Below are positions 1 through 8,219 of a stretch of 48,834 nt of DNA, one piece after another (position 1 is the stretch's first letter; every line of letters starts with the position of its first letter). This stretch comes from an uncultured Clostridia bacterium (GTDB lineage: Bacteria > Bacillota > Clostridia > TANB77 > CAG-508), in assembly GCA_944393135.1 (NCBI GenBank), contig CALXZC010000005.1, forward strand, positions 1-48,834. The letters are read 5' to 3'. The translations under genes and the position numbers were made by a program. Below the pieces are notes generated by a model. The model ran no database searches. It was not told where the DNA came from and worked only from the letters and a program-made list of their open reading frames with translations.

Positions 1-95
1 CTTAATTTCTTTTCTACTTTTTCTAATATTTTCCCATTTCTATCAACAATTCCTATTGCTATATGACTTCCACCTAAGTCTATTCCTATTTTCAT
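1..95 (-). CDS. ROK-family sugar kinase/glucokinase, N-terminal fragment
   Basis: The gene starts at 95 and runs off the left edge, so only about 31 residues are visible. They read MKIGIDLGGSHIAIGIVD and continue in the same style. This is the phosphate-1 motif (DLGGxxIxxGxVD) of the ROK branch of the ASKHA superfamily, which includes glucokinases, fructokinases and ROK repressors. No N-terminal helix-turn-helix precedes it, which favours a kinase over a ROK repressor. The substrate cannot be told from this fragment. It lies 16 bases downstream of the 60-residue ORF and probably shares its transcript. Confidence 0.8.
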   Translation of the reverse strand, partial: MKIGIDLGGSHIAIGIVDRNGKILEKVEKKL

Positions 96-111
96 AACTT
101 TTCCTCTTTTT

Positions 112-294
112 CTATTTTTTTAATTTTTTCATATATTTTAAAATCTCTGTTTTATACACTTTTAAGTTTTTCCTTTTTTCTTCTATTTGTTTTCTATATA
201 AATTTTCTAATTTCTTTATTTCATCTTCTGATAGTTCATTTTCCTGTACTTTGCCACATTCATATTTTCTTTGTAAATCTAATATATCTTCCAT
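112..294 (-). CDS. small charged helical protein, unknown function
   Basis: A 60-residue protein rich in Lys and Glu, with heptad-like spacing (DEIKKLENLYRKQIEEKRK) that predicts one long amphipathic helix or coiled coil. It has no signal peptide or membrane segment. Its ATG follows directly after the TAA of the repeat protein upstream, so translation is probably coupled. I do not recognise a family. The tight coupling suggests it is made together with the upstream repeat protein, but nothing in the sequence gives a function. Confidence 0.6.
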   Translation of the reverse strand: MEDILDLQRKYECGKVQENELSEDEIKKLENLYRKQIEEKRKNLKVYKTEILKYMKKLKK

Positions 295-1284
295 TTAACG
301 TTCCTCTCCATCTGATATATCTCTACCTTGCATCCTTACTTGTTCTTGTACTTCTTCTAGTAATTTTCTCGCCTTTTCTTCTTTAGCTTCTAAACTTTCC
401 TTTTGCCTTCTTAATTCATTTAAACTACTTCCCTGCCTTCTAGATTTTATTTCTCTCCACACCATTCCATGTGCTTCTGCTTCTCTTATTATATCTTCTG
501 ATAGTACTCCTTTTCTATAAGCTATTTTTAAACCATGTTTTGCCTGTCCTAATTTTCTTTCTTCTTCTGTTAAATTTTTCCCTTTTTGCTGTATATCTCC
601 TATACTTCTTCCTGATGCTATTAGAAGGTCTAACATACTTCTTCCTGCTTCTTTCTCCCAGACCATTCCGTTTGCTTCTGCTTTTCTAATTACATCCTCT
701 GATAATTTTCCTTTTCTATATGCTACTATTAATCTATGTTTAATTTCCCCTAATCTTTTTTCTTCTTCTGTTAGACTTTTTCCTCTTTGCTGTATATCTC
801 CTAGATTTTTTCCAGATGCTATTAAACTTTCTAACATACTTCTTCCTACTTCTTTTTCATCCCACACCATTCCATTTGCTTCTGCTTCTCTTATTATATC
901 CTCTGATAACAATCCTTTTCTATATGCTACTTTTAAACTATGCTTTGCCTGTCCTAATTTTCTTTCTTCTTCTGTCAAGTTTTCTCCATTTTGTCTTATA
1001 TCTCCTATATTTATACCTGATGCTATTAAAATGTCTAACATACTTCTTCCTGCTTCTTGTCTTTTCCATTGCATTCCATTTTCTTCTAACACATCTATTT
1101 GTTCCTTTGTTAACTTTCCTTCTTTATATGCTCTTCTTAAACTAATTACTATTTCTATTAATTTTCTTTCTTCATCTGTAGCATTTTTTCTACTTATTTT
1201 TATTGCACCAAGATTTCTGTGACTTAATAATATCTGTATCTTCTCTTCTATACTTAATCCTTTTCGTTTATTTTTATTTATCAT
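295..1284 (-). CDS. protein with four tandem helicase-associated-like repeats
   Basis: A 329-residue protein built from about four copies of a unit of roughly 65 residues. Each unit contains LTEEE(R/K)xLG, then an (A/R)YRKGxLSED(I/V)IR segment, and ends in a Gly-Met-x-Trp signature (NGMVW, HGMVW, NGMQW). The pattern LG-x-R-x-Y-x-G-x-L-S then G-M-V-W matches the end of helicase-associated (HA) domains, which occur as tandem copies in Firmicute proteins and are thought to bind nucleic acid. The final 45 residues are a Lys/Glu-rich coiled coil. No helicase motor is present. The HA assignment is inference from motif spacing. A terminator lies upstream, so the gene is probably transcribed separately from the pilus operon. 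Confidence 0.65.
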   Translation of the reverse strand: MINKNKRKGLSIEEKIQILLSHRNLGAIKISRKNATDEERKLIEIVISLRRAYKEGKLTKEQIDVLEENGMQWKRQEAGRSMLDILIASGINIGDIRQNGENLTEEERKLGQAKHSLKVAYRKGLLSEDIIREAEANGMVWDEKEVGRSMLESLIASGKNLGDIQQRGKSLTEEEKRLGEIKHRLIVAYRKGKLSEDVIRKAEANGMVWEKEAGRSMLDLLIASGRSIGDIQQKGKNLTEEERKLGQAKHGLKIAYRKGVLSEDIIREAEAHGMVWREIKSRRQGSSLNELRRQKESLEAKEEKARKLLEEVQEQVRMQGRDISDGEER

Positions 1285-1312
1285 ACAACAATCCTTTCTG
1301 AAAATAGAAAAA

Positions 1313-1342
1313 TGAGAAAAAAGAGCTTTCTCCTTTTTCCCA
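1313..1342 (-). terminator. rho-independent terminator of the type IV pilus operon
   Basis: On the minus strand a 13-bp stem (two G-U pairs) with the loop AAAG is followed by a T-rich run. It begins 9 bases after the pilC stop and precedes the start of the repeat protein at 1284, so it ends the pilus operon. Confidence 0.8.
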
Positions 1343-1350
1343 TTTTTTTC

Positions 1351-2700
1351 TTATACTCCATAAGCTGAGAATAAGAAGTTTCCCATATAAACTTCTACAC
1401 AAGGTACTAATACTACTAATACAAAGAAGATTAATACAGCACCTACGATTGCATACACAATCTGTGGTAGTACTTTCATGATTTTTTCCATGATATTGTT
1501 TATATCTATTTCCATATATTCAACTAATTTTTCCATCATTTCTGCTAAATCTGTTTGCATACCAATTTTTAACATCTCTGTAATCATTGGTTTTGCTAAG
1601 CCTGATTTTTCAAAAGGTTCTATCCAAGATTCACCTATTAATATATTATTTAAAGAGGTTTCTATTATTGATAACATTACAAGGTTTTTGACTACATTTT
1701 TACTTACATCTAATGCTTCCTGAATTCTCATACCATTTTTTAAGTTTAATAACATGGCTTTCGTTAATCTCGTAAAATCTAGTGCAAATATTAATTCACC
1801 AAAGATTGGCATTTTATATTTAAAATAGTCAAAATTATATTTTCCTTTTGGTGTATTAATATAAAACGCAATCGCCGCAATGATAATCAGTAATATCAGA
1901 GTTGGTATATACCAGTATTTTATCGCCATGTTTACAAAACTTTGGAACCAAAGTGTTATTGCTGGTAATTGGTCCTCTGTTCCTACTGCTTCATATACAC
2001 TTTGTATTGCTGGTATTGCAAACAATGTTCCTACTAATAACATTACTATCAATAATATAAATTGTATAATATTTGGTATAAATATGGTCCTTAATTTTCT
2101 ATTTAAAGTTTCTGTATCATCTAGATATTTTACAGCTTGATGTAATGAGTTTGTAAGTGATCCAGATAGTTCTCCTACTTTTATCATATTAACATATATA
2201 TATGGGAATACATTTGAATAATATTCCATTGTTGTATACATATATTCTCCAGCTTCTACCCCTGCTAATATATCTTCTAGAATTCCTCTTAAAGATAAAT
2301 TTTCTGTACTTTCTATTATTGTGTTTAATGCATGGATATTATTAAAGTTCGCCTTTTTTAATAGATAAAAGTCCTCTGTAAATACAACCAAGTCTCTTTG
2401 TGTTATTTTTTCTGTTCTTGCAAAATATAAATTTACTTTTTCTTTTGTTGATAGAGTTTTTCCTTTATCATTTGTAAGCTGTGTTGTATTTACATCTTTC
2501 ATTATTTCTCTAATGTCTGTTACATTTCTTTTCTGTCTCCTAGGAGCATTTTTTGACCTGTATGCTAGCTGTTCTATTGATATTGGTAATAAGTTATTGT
2601 TTTTTAAAGACCTTATTAGGTTTTGCTTACTTGGTGATTCCACTCTGTTCTTTACAACTATACCTGTTTTAGTCATTGCCTTATACATATATGTTGGCAT
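1351..2700 (-). CDS. pilC: type IV pilus inner-membrane platform protein PilC (GspF family)
   Basis: A 449-residue member of the type II secretion F family, the polytopic platform on which the PilB and PilT motors act. The N-terminus (MPTYMYKAMTKTGIVV) has the usual soluble start of PilC/GspF. There are two GspF domains, each followed by hydrophobic segments: one around residues 210-280 (FIPNIIQFILLIVMLLVGTL) and the last pair near the C-terminus (IVYAIVGAVLIFFVLVVLV). The typical VGELSGSL motif of the first domain is present. Length is slightly above the usual 400 because of an acidic linker after residue 50. It is the last gene of the pilus operon, just downstream of pilT. Confidence 0.93.
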   Translation of the reverse strand: MPTYMYKAMTKTGIVVKNRVESPSKQNLIRSLKNNNLLPISIEQLAYRSKNAPRRQKRNVTDIREIMKDVNTTQLTNDKGKTLSTKEKVNLYFARTEKITQRDLVVFTEDFYLLKKANFNNIHALNTIIESTENLSLRGILEDILAGVEAGEYMYTTMEYYSNVFPYIYVNMIKVGELSGSLTNSLHQAVKYLDDTETLNRKLRTIFIPNIIQFILLIVMLLVGTLFAIPAIQSVYEAVGTEDQLPAITLWFQSFVNMAIKYWYIPTLILLIIIAAIAFYINTPKGKYNFDYFKYKMPIFGELIFALDFTRLTKAMLLNLKNGMRIQEALDVSKNVVKNLVMLSIIETSLNNILIGESWIEPFEKSGLAKPMITEMLKIGMQTDLAEMMEKLVEYMEIDINNIMEKIMKVLPQIVYAIVGAVLIFFVLVVLVPCVEVYMGNFLFSAYGV

Positions 2701-2721
2701 GAGTTTTTACCTCCTTAAAGT

Positions 2722-3819
2722 TTATTTTCCTCTTTTTATTTTTAATTGCATAATTGTTCTATTTAAAGTTTCTATATTTTTTTCTTCTATTTGTGATTTT
2801 GCTTGTTCTAATGTTATTTTATCATTAACAAATAATTCTGCTAATGAATTTATTAATCCTATACTTCCTTTTTCTAGATTACTTTGTATTGCATCTTCTA
2901 TTTCTGATACACTTAATTTTTCTTTACGTATTAACCCTGCAACTATATTATCTACTACCATTACTTCTGGTACTAATACTAATTTTCCATCTGTTCCTTT
3001 TAATAATCTTTGTGAAACTACTAATTTTAGTAATGCTGATAATAAGTATTTTATACTTGCTTGGTCTCTTACTTCATAGAAGTTTACCATTCTATCTATT
3101 GTTTCTGCACATGATTTTGTATGAAGTGTTCCAATTACTAAATGTCCAGATTCTGCTGTTTCGATTGCTGCCTCCATTGTTACTTTATCACGTATTTCTC
3201 CTATTACTAATATGTCACAATCCTCTCTTAATGAGTTTTTAACACCATCACTATATGTTAATATATCTCTTCCTTTTCCTACTTCTTTTTGTACTATTAG
3301 CGATTTCTTAGAATGATGTTTATATTCTATTGGGCTTTCTAATGTTAGTATTTTTTTATTTTGTGTTTCATTTATATGATTTATTAATGCATTTAATGTT
3401 GTTGTTTTTCCTGAGTTTGTTTTTCCTGTAACCAGGATTAATCCTTGTGGTTGGTATGTCATTCTTCTTACTATATCTGGAACTCCTAAAGATTCATAGG
3501 TTGGCAATTCATTTTTTATTAACCTTAATGTTATTATTGGTGTATCATCTGCTAATGATACATTTACTCTTAAACGTATGTTTTTATATTCATATGACAT
3601 ATCTAATTTCTTTGTTGTATTAAATACTTCATCTTTGTCAACATTTCCTTTTACTAAATAATCATATACTTCGTATAAGTCTTCTGGTGTTAATATTGTA
3701 CTTCCTCTTACAGGTATTAAATCTCTTGCAATTCTTAACATTGGTTTGTTTTCTGAGATTAAATGAACGTCGGAAGCATCAAGACGTATTGCCTCATCCA
3801 ATATTTTATCTAAATTCAT
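2722..3819 (-). CDS. pilT: type IV pilus retraction ATPase PilT
   Basis: A 365-residue GspE/PilT ATPase lacking the long N-terminal domain of PilB. It begins MNLDKILDEAIRLDASDVHL, the PAS-like N-terminal domain of PilT. The Walker A is GKTNSGKT. The Walker B region reads ILVIGEIRDKVTMEAAIETA and is followed by the His box GHLVIGTLHT. In this family the enzyme hexamerises under PilC and drives pilus retraction and twitching motility. It lies between pilB and pilC. PilT rather than a second PilB is inferred from length, absence of the tetracysteine zinc motif, and gene order. Confidence 0.9.
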   Translation of the reverse strand: MNLDKILDEAIRLDASDVHLISENKPMLRIARDLIPVRGSTILTPEDLYEVYDYLVKGNVDKDEVFNTTKKLDMSYEYKNIRLRVNVSLADDTPIITLRLIKNELPTYESLGVPDIVRRMTYQPQGLILVTGKTNSGKTTTLNALINHINETQNKKILTLESPIEYKHHSKKSLIVQKEVGKGRDILTYSDGVKNSLREDCDILVIGEIRDKVTMEAAIETAESGHLVIGTLHTKSCAETIDRMVNFYEVRDQASIKYLLSALLKLVVSQRLLKGTDGKLVLVPEVMVVDNIVAGLIRKEKLSVSEIEDAIQSNLEKGSIGLINSLAELFVNDKITLEQAKSQIEEKNIETLNRTIMQLKIKRGK

Positions 3820-3839
3820 AATTTTTTCCTCCTTCGTAA

Positions 3840-5474
3840 TTAAAAGATTAGTAATTTTTTATTTAATTCTTCTAATGTTGTATGTCCACCAATTACTTTT
3901 CTGATTCCGTCTACTACTAATGGTTTATATCCTTGTGCTATTGCTTCTTGTCTTATTTCTATACTTGTTTTCCCATTTAGTATTTCTGCTCTTATTTCAT
4001 CTGTTATATTTAGTATTTCAAATATTCCAAATCTGTCATAATATCCTGTATTATTACAATGTTTACAACCTACTGCATCGTAAGTTACTCCAGATGTATC
4101 AAATTCTACTCCGTATTTTTTCCCTATATTTTCGATTATTTCTTTTTCTTCTTTATTAAATTTTCTTTCGTGTCTACACTTAGGGCATAGTCTTCTTACT
4201 AATCTTTGTGATATTATTGTTGCCATTGTACTTGATATATCATAATCTGCAAGTCCCATTTTTCTTAATCTTGTAATTACCTCTAAACTGTCTACTGTGT
4301 GTATTGTTGATAATACATAATGTCCTGTTTGTCCTGCTTGTACTGCTATTTCTGCTGTTTCTTTATCACGTATTTCTCCTACTAAAATAATGTCTGGGTC
4401 TTGTCTTAATACGGTTCTTAATGAACCTGCAAATGTTATTCTTGGGTCTATTTCTATTTGATTTAACCCTTCTATTCTTATTTCTACTGGATCCTCGATT
4501 GTTGTTATATTTATTTCTGGACTATTTAAATAATCTATTATACTATATAAACTTGTTGTTTTTCCTTCTCCTGTCGGTGCTGCTATTATTGTTATACTGT
4601 TTTTCTTATTTATGCTTTTCTTTAGTTCCTTTTCTGTTGCTGGTATTCCTAGGTCAAATATATTTCTTATGTGCATGTCTTTTTTTAGTAATCTTAAAAC
4701 AAATTTTTCTCCGTATACATTTGGTTGTGATGATACACGAATATTATAATCTTCATACATTAATATTCTTCCATCTTGAGAGTCTTGTTTTTCCTGATGC
4801 ATGTTTGATATTGCTTTTAATCTTCCTATTATTTGTGTTTGTTTTGATTTATCTATATTTGCTGCTGTAAATAACTCTCCATCTATTCTGTATCTTACTC
4901 TTATTTTGTTTTGCATTGGCTCGATATGGATATCACTTGCTCTTCTTTCCATTCCTGTTTTTATGATACTGTCTACTAATGATGTTATTGTATCATCTTT
5001 TCCAGTATGATTTAAATTATCTGTTGCTATTCCTTCATAAGATTCTAGTATTCTATCTATGTCTGGTTCAAATGTTATATAACTTTCCATTACTAAACCC
5101 TTATTTAACATTAATAAACGTATTGTTTCCATTGCTCTTACATTTACCGTATTTGCAAAACATACTTTTATTTTTCCTGCTTCTACTGCAAATGGTATTG
5201 CTTTATTTTTCTTTGCTACATCTAATGACATATAGTCTGTTACTTTTACTTTTATTGTTCTTGTATTTAATAAAATACCTTTTGTTCCTAAAATATCGCC
5301 CATTGCTTCTATTAATGTATGTGGGTCACATACATCTAAGATATATAATATATCTCCTATTTTCCTTGTTGGATACTGTTTTTGGTATTCCAAGGCATTT
5401 TCGATATTTTCCTCTGTTACTATTCCTCTTTTTACCAATTCAACACCTAAAGGTTGTCTCCTTCTCATTTCCAT
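3840..5474 (-). CDS. pilB: type IV pilus assembly ATPase PilB (GspE family)
   Basis: A 544-residue extension motor. The N-terminal GspE-N (MshEN) domain is at about residues 1-150 (RQPLGVELVKRGIVTEENI). The ATPase core contains DIHIEPM, Walker A APTGEGKTT, an Asp box, Walker B ILVGEIRDKETAEIAVQAGQ and the His box TGHYVLSTIHT. A tetracysteine zinc motif (CPKC, then CKHC) follows near residues 430-470, as expected in PilB/GspE and absent from PilT. It powers pilin polymerisation on PilC. The start at 5474 is followed by MEMRRRQPLG. Confidence 0.93.
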   Translation of the reverse strand: MEMRRRQPLGVELVKRGIVTEENIENALEYQKQYPTRKIGDILYILDVCDPHTLIEAMGDILGTKGILLNTRTIKVKVTDYMSLDVAKKNKAIPFAVEAGKIKVCFANTVNVRAMETIRLLMLNKGLVMESYITFEPDIDRILESYEGIATDNLNHTGKDDTITSLVDSIIKTGMERRASDIHIEPMQNKIRVRYRIDGELFTAANIDKSKQTQIIGRLKAISNMHQEKQDSQDGRILMYEDYNIRVSSQPNVYGEKFVLRLLKKDMHIRNIFDLGIPATEKELKKSINKKNSITIIAAPTGEGKTTSLYSIIDYLNSPEINITTIEDPVEIRIEGLNQIEIDPRITFAGSLRTVLRQDPDIILVGEIRDKETAEIAVQAGQTGHYVLSTIHTVDSLEVITRLRKMGLADYDISSTMATIISQRLVRRLCPKCRHERKFNKEEKEIIENIGKKYGVEFDTSGVTYDAVGCKHCNNTGYYDRFGIFEILNITDEIRAEILNGKTSIEIRQEAIAQGYKPLVVDGIRKVIGGHTTLEELNKKLLIF

Positions 5475-5511
5475 AGCATTTCTTCCTTTCTTTTGTATTT
5501 TATTTTTTTAA

Positions 5512-5928
5512 TTACTCTATTGTATAGCTTGTTGTTTTATCTTGCCCTCCTGCTTTGAATTCTACTGTTACTATTGTTTTTCCATTTTCCTCTGTTTGTG
5601 AGAATTTACATTCATCTATATCCCAACATATTTTTACTTTATTTCTATATATGCCTTTATTTTCAGGTATAAATGAATATTGTACATTATTGTCAAATAT
5701 TATATAATCATCTTTACAGTCTGTTATTTGTACTCCTTTTTTGTTTGTTTCTTCTGTAAAGTAACTATTAAATGTTGTATATTCTGCTATTGGGTCATTG
5801 TAGAAGTCATTTTCTTTAAGACTTTTCATAAATGTTCCTGTTACTACTGCAATTATTCCTACTACTATTATCATTACAAAAACATATACAGTTAATGAAA
5901 TTAATGTTATACCTTTTTGTGATTTCAT
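5512..5928 (-). CDS. minor prepilin-like protein
   Basis: A 138-residue protein with a class III (prepilin) signal: short basic leader MKSQKG, cleavage predicted after Gly6, then a hydrophobic stretch ITLISLTVYVFVMIIVVGII. As in the major pilins of this cluster, mature position 5 is not Glu. The C-terminal part is a small, probably beta-rich globular domain with no cysteine pair. It directly follows the other minor prepilin with a 2-base gap and precedes pilB, so it is probably a minor pilin that primes or decorates the fibre. Confidence 0.75.
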   Translation of the reverse strand: MKSQKGITLISLTVYVFVMIIVVGIIAVVTGTFMKSLKENDFYNDPIAEYTTFNSYFTEETNKKGVQITDCKDDYIIFDNNVQYSFIPENKGIYRNKVKICWDIDECKFSQTEENGKTIVTVEFKAGGQDKTTSYTIE

Positions 5929-5930
5929 TC

Positions 5931-6359
5931 TTAGCTCTCCTTTGAAACTATTGTTGATAATTCAACTTTTTGTTCTTCGTTTCTAAACATATATGATATT
6001 TTTACTGTTACTTTTTTTACTATATCTTTTTCTATTTCTTCGTCTTTTTCTACATCTGCATAGTCTAATACTGTGATTGTTTTATAAAAGCCTTCTTCAT
6101 TTTCTATTTCTTCATTTTCACATATTACATTATTTCCATCTGCTTCGCTTTTTCCTACATATTCTTCTAGTCCGTTACTTTTTACTTTTTCTATTTCGTT
6201 TATTGCTATATATGTTGCATCATTTTTTAATGATATTTCTCTTGATTTACTATTTACCTGTGCTATTAATGCTGCTATTATTGATACAAATATAAAAATT
6301 ATCACAACAGATATTGAAATGTCTATACCAGTAAATCCTTTCTCACTTCGTAATTTCAT
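5931..6359 (-). CDS. minor prepilin with acidic residue at mature position 5
   Basis: A 142-residue protein with the leader MKLRSEKG and cleavage predicted before Phe, the classical G^F site. The mature N-terminus FTGID has Asp at position 5, replacing the usual Glu, and is followed by a helix ISVVIIFIFVSIIAALIAQV. The remainder is acidic and contains no cysteines except one near the middle. It is co-transcribed between pilD and the second minor prepilin. The acidic residue 5 suggests it can pair with the N-terminal amine of a neighbouring pilin, which the three major pilins here cannot do. Confidence 0.75.
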   Translation of the reverse strand: MKLRSEKGFTGIDISISVVIIFIFVSIIAALIAQVNSKSREISLKNDATYIAINEIEKVKSNGLEEYVGKSEADGNNVICENEEIENEEGFYKTITVLDYADVEKDEEIEKDIVKKVTVKISYMFRNEEQKVELSTIVSKES

Positions 6360-6370
6360 ACTTTTCTCCT

Positions 6371-7186
6371 TTATATAAGATAATTATTAGATATTAGTGC
6401 TATTATAAATATTATAATATTAGATACTCCTAAGTAAAATCCTATACTAATTTCACCTGATATTTGCCTATCTGTTTTCATGTTTTTATTTAATCTATTT
6501 TTTAATTTATATAATAATATATATATTGCCATTGAAAGTAATGTTAATATTATTGAGCTTGCCGTTACAAATTCGCCAGTAAATCCTGCCATTGTAACAA
6601 CCATTAATAATATTCCTGTCATATAAGTACTTTTTGCAAATTTCTTTAATGTTATTGTATCAAATAGTAAAATTAGTATGTAGATTATCATATATATAAC
6701 ATATCTATATATACTAATTTCCTCTACTATGTATAGATATACCATATACATGATTGATACCATTACACCATAGATATTTACATATTTGTCCATTTTTCTA
6801 TTTTCTTTATCTATTCCACATATTATTATTATATATGTTAAATATAGTGCTACAAAGAAATATTCTATGCATTTCATTAAGCTTAAGTTTTCAAAACTTA
6901 GTCTCATTAAATACGCTATTACTACAAATAATATTCCAGATAATGTTTCTATTATTAGATATCTTGGTCTTATTTTTTCTTTGCAATATCTACATTTTCC
7001 GCCTAGGAATATATAACTAAATATTGGAAATAAGTCTAAAAAGCCTAATTTATGGTTACAATTAGGACAATAAGAATGTGTATGTGTTATATCTTGTCTT
7101 TTTGGTATTCTATATACTGCTAATGTATAGAAACTTCCAAATAGACTTCCTATTATAAATACTATGATATAAAAATATGCTTCCAT
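6371..7186 (-). CDS. pilD: prepilin peptidase PilD (A24 family), possibly lacking the second catalytic Asp
   Basis: A 271-residue polytopic membrane enzyme that cleaves prepilin leaders and N-methylates the new terminus. The N-terminal methylase-type domain has GSLFGSFYTLAVYRIPKR and two zinc CxxC pairs (Cys40/43 and Cys65/68). The first catalytic Asp of A24 peptidases is probably Asp126 in GIDKENRKMD. The second motif, normally GxGDxK, is not apparent: the aligned stretch reads STYMTGILLM with no Asp. The gene sits between the pilins and the minor prepilins. The PilD call is firm; loss of the second Asp is inference from visual alignment. Confidence 0.85.
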   Translation of the reverse strand: MEAYFYIIVFIIGSLFGSFYTLAVYRIPKRQDITHTHSYCPNCNHKLGFLDLFPIFSYIFLGGKCRYCKEKIRPRYLIIETLSGILFVVIAYLMRLSFENLSLMKCIEYFFVALYLTYIIIICGIDKENRKMDKYVNIYGVMVSIMYMVYLYIVEEISIYRYVIYMIIYILILLFDTITLKKFAKSTYMTGILLMVVTMAGFTGEFVTASSIILTLLSMAIYILLYKLKNRLNKNMKTDRQISGEISIGFYLGVSNIIIFIIALISNNYLI

Positions 7187-7208
7187 TTTAATTCCTTTTT
7201 ATTAATTT

Positions 7209-7237
7209 AGCCATACACACTCAGTGTGCGTATGGCT
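7209..7237 (-). promoter_or_regulatory. intercistronic hairpin between the pilin genes and pilD
   Basis: A 12-bp near-perfect inverted repeat, AGCCATACACAC with a partner GTGCGTATGGCT, and a 5-base loop. On the pilus transcript one pair becomes G-U, and the hairpin is followed by A-rich sequence rather than a U-run. It is therefore a poor terminator and more likely an mRNA-stabilising or processing hairpin protecting the pilin part of the message. Confidence 0.55.
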
Positions 7238-7262
7238 TATATTTTGCTTTAATTTTTTCTAG

Positions 7263-7685
7263 TTATGGTGTTACATCACTCCATGTAATGTCTCCATTAT
7301 CTTTAAGTGTTCCTGTTACTGTTGTTCCATCGTCTTTTAATGGTGTTAATGTGATTGTCTCATCTGTTACTGTATAATAATTAGCTTTTGTACTTGCTAC
7401 ATTTTCTAAATTAGCTACTATATAATCTTTTTCTGTTTTTCCTATAGTATTAGATTGTCTATTTACATATCTTGCCTCATAATATTCTGACATTAATGCA
7501 TTTACATCCATTATTGCCATCTCTTTTGCTTCAGCAATTTTTGTTTCTGCTCCTGCTCTTGTTGCTTGTTTTAATAAACCATTATCTCCTGTTACTAAAG
7601 ATATTGATATTCCAGCTAAAATTAATAGTACAATTATTGTTATTACTAATGCAATTAAAGTAATACCTTTATTATTTTTTAGCAT
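7263..7685 (-). CDS. type IV pilin-like protein, copy 3 of three tandem pilins
   Basis: A 140-residue prepilin. The leader is MLKNNKG and the mature protein starts ITLIALVITIIVLLILAGIS, a single N-terminal helix anchoring it in the membrane and later the fibre core. It then has the conserved block NGLLKQATRAGAET shared with its two upstream paralogues, followed by a diverged C-terminal domain ending DGDITWSD-like. Mature residue 5 is Ala rather than Glu. Its N-terminal half is nearly the same as that of the two neighbours, so the set arose by duplication. It is the last of the pilin trio, just before the intercistronic hairpin. Confidence 0.85.
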   Translation of the reverse strand: MLKNNKGITLIALVITIIVLLILAGISISLVTGDNGLLKQATRAGAETKIAEAKEMAIMDVNALMSEYYEARYVNRQSNTIGKTEKDYIVANLENVASTKANYYTVTDETITLTPLKDDGTTVTGTLKDNGDITWSDVTP

Positions 7686-7726
7686 TTTTATCCTCCCAAA
7701 GTATTATAAATCATTATAAACTTTTA

Positions 7727-8176
7727 CTATGGTTCTTCATCTTCTACTACTTTATCACTCCATGTAATAGTTCCATTATCTGCACTAAATCTTCCTGTTA
7801 CTTCTGTTCCATCATCTTTTAATGGTACTAATGTAATTGTATCTGTACCATCAAATTCATAATAGTCACCTCTTGTTGCTGCTACAGTTCCTAAGTTTGC
7901 TACTACATATTCTTTTGCATTATCTTCTAATGTAGTTCCGCTTGCTTGTTTATTTACATATCTTTCTTCATAGTATTGTGCTATTAATGCATTTACATCC
8001 ATTATAGCCATTTCTCTTGCTTCAGCAACTTGTGTTTCTGCTCCTGCTCTTGTTGCTTGTTTTAATAGCCCATTATCTCCTGTTACTAATGCTATTGATA
8101 CACCAGCTAGGATTAATAGAACTATAATCGTTATAACTAAAGCAATAAGTGTAATACCTTTATTATTCTTTAACAT
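7727..8176 (-). CDS. type IV pilin-like protein, copy 2 of three tandem pilins
   Basis: A 149-residue prepilin with leader MLKNNKG, cleaved before ITLIALVITIIVLLILAG. Its first 75 residues are almost identical to the upstream pilin at both protein and DNA level. The C-terminal domain differs but ends in the same ITWSD-type strand and shares the motif TLVPLKDDGTEV. No cysteines are seen. An RBS (AGGAGG followed by ATAAAA) precedes the ATG. Probably a structural pilin; which of the three is the major subunit cannot be told from sequence alone. Confidence 0.85.
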   Translation of the reverse strand: MLKNNKGITLIALVITIIVLLILAGVSIALVTGDNGLLKQATRAGAETQVAEAREMAIMDVNALIAQYYEERYVNKQASGTTLEDNAKEYVVANLGTVAATRGDYYEFDGTDTITLVPLKDDGTEVTGRFSADNGTITWSDKVVEDEEP

Positions 8177-8219
8177 TTTTTATCCTCCTATAAAATTGTT
8201 TTAAAATATCGTTTTATTC

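Noticed and set aside
1310..1345. A fifth REP-like copy (TGAGAAAAAAGAG)
   Set aside because: It lacks the GGGACGGGCAAT core and is fully explained as the terminator after pilC.
471..5476. Many Leu/Phe-rich open frames on the plus strand across the pilus genes
   Set aside because: They are antisense shadows of AT-rich minus-strand genes, lack ribosome binding sites and have no recognisable motifs.
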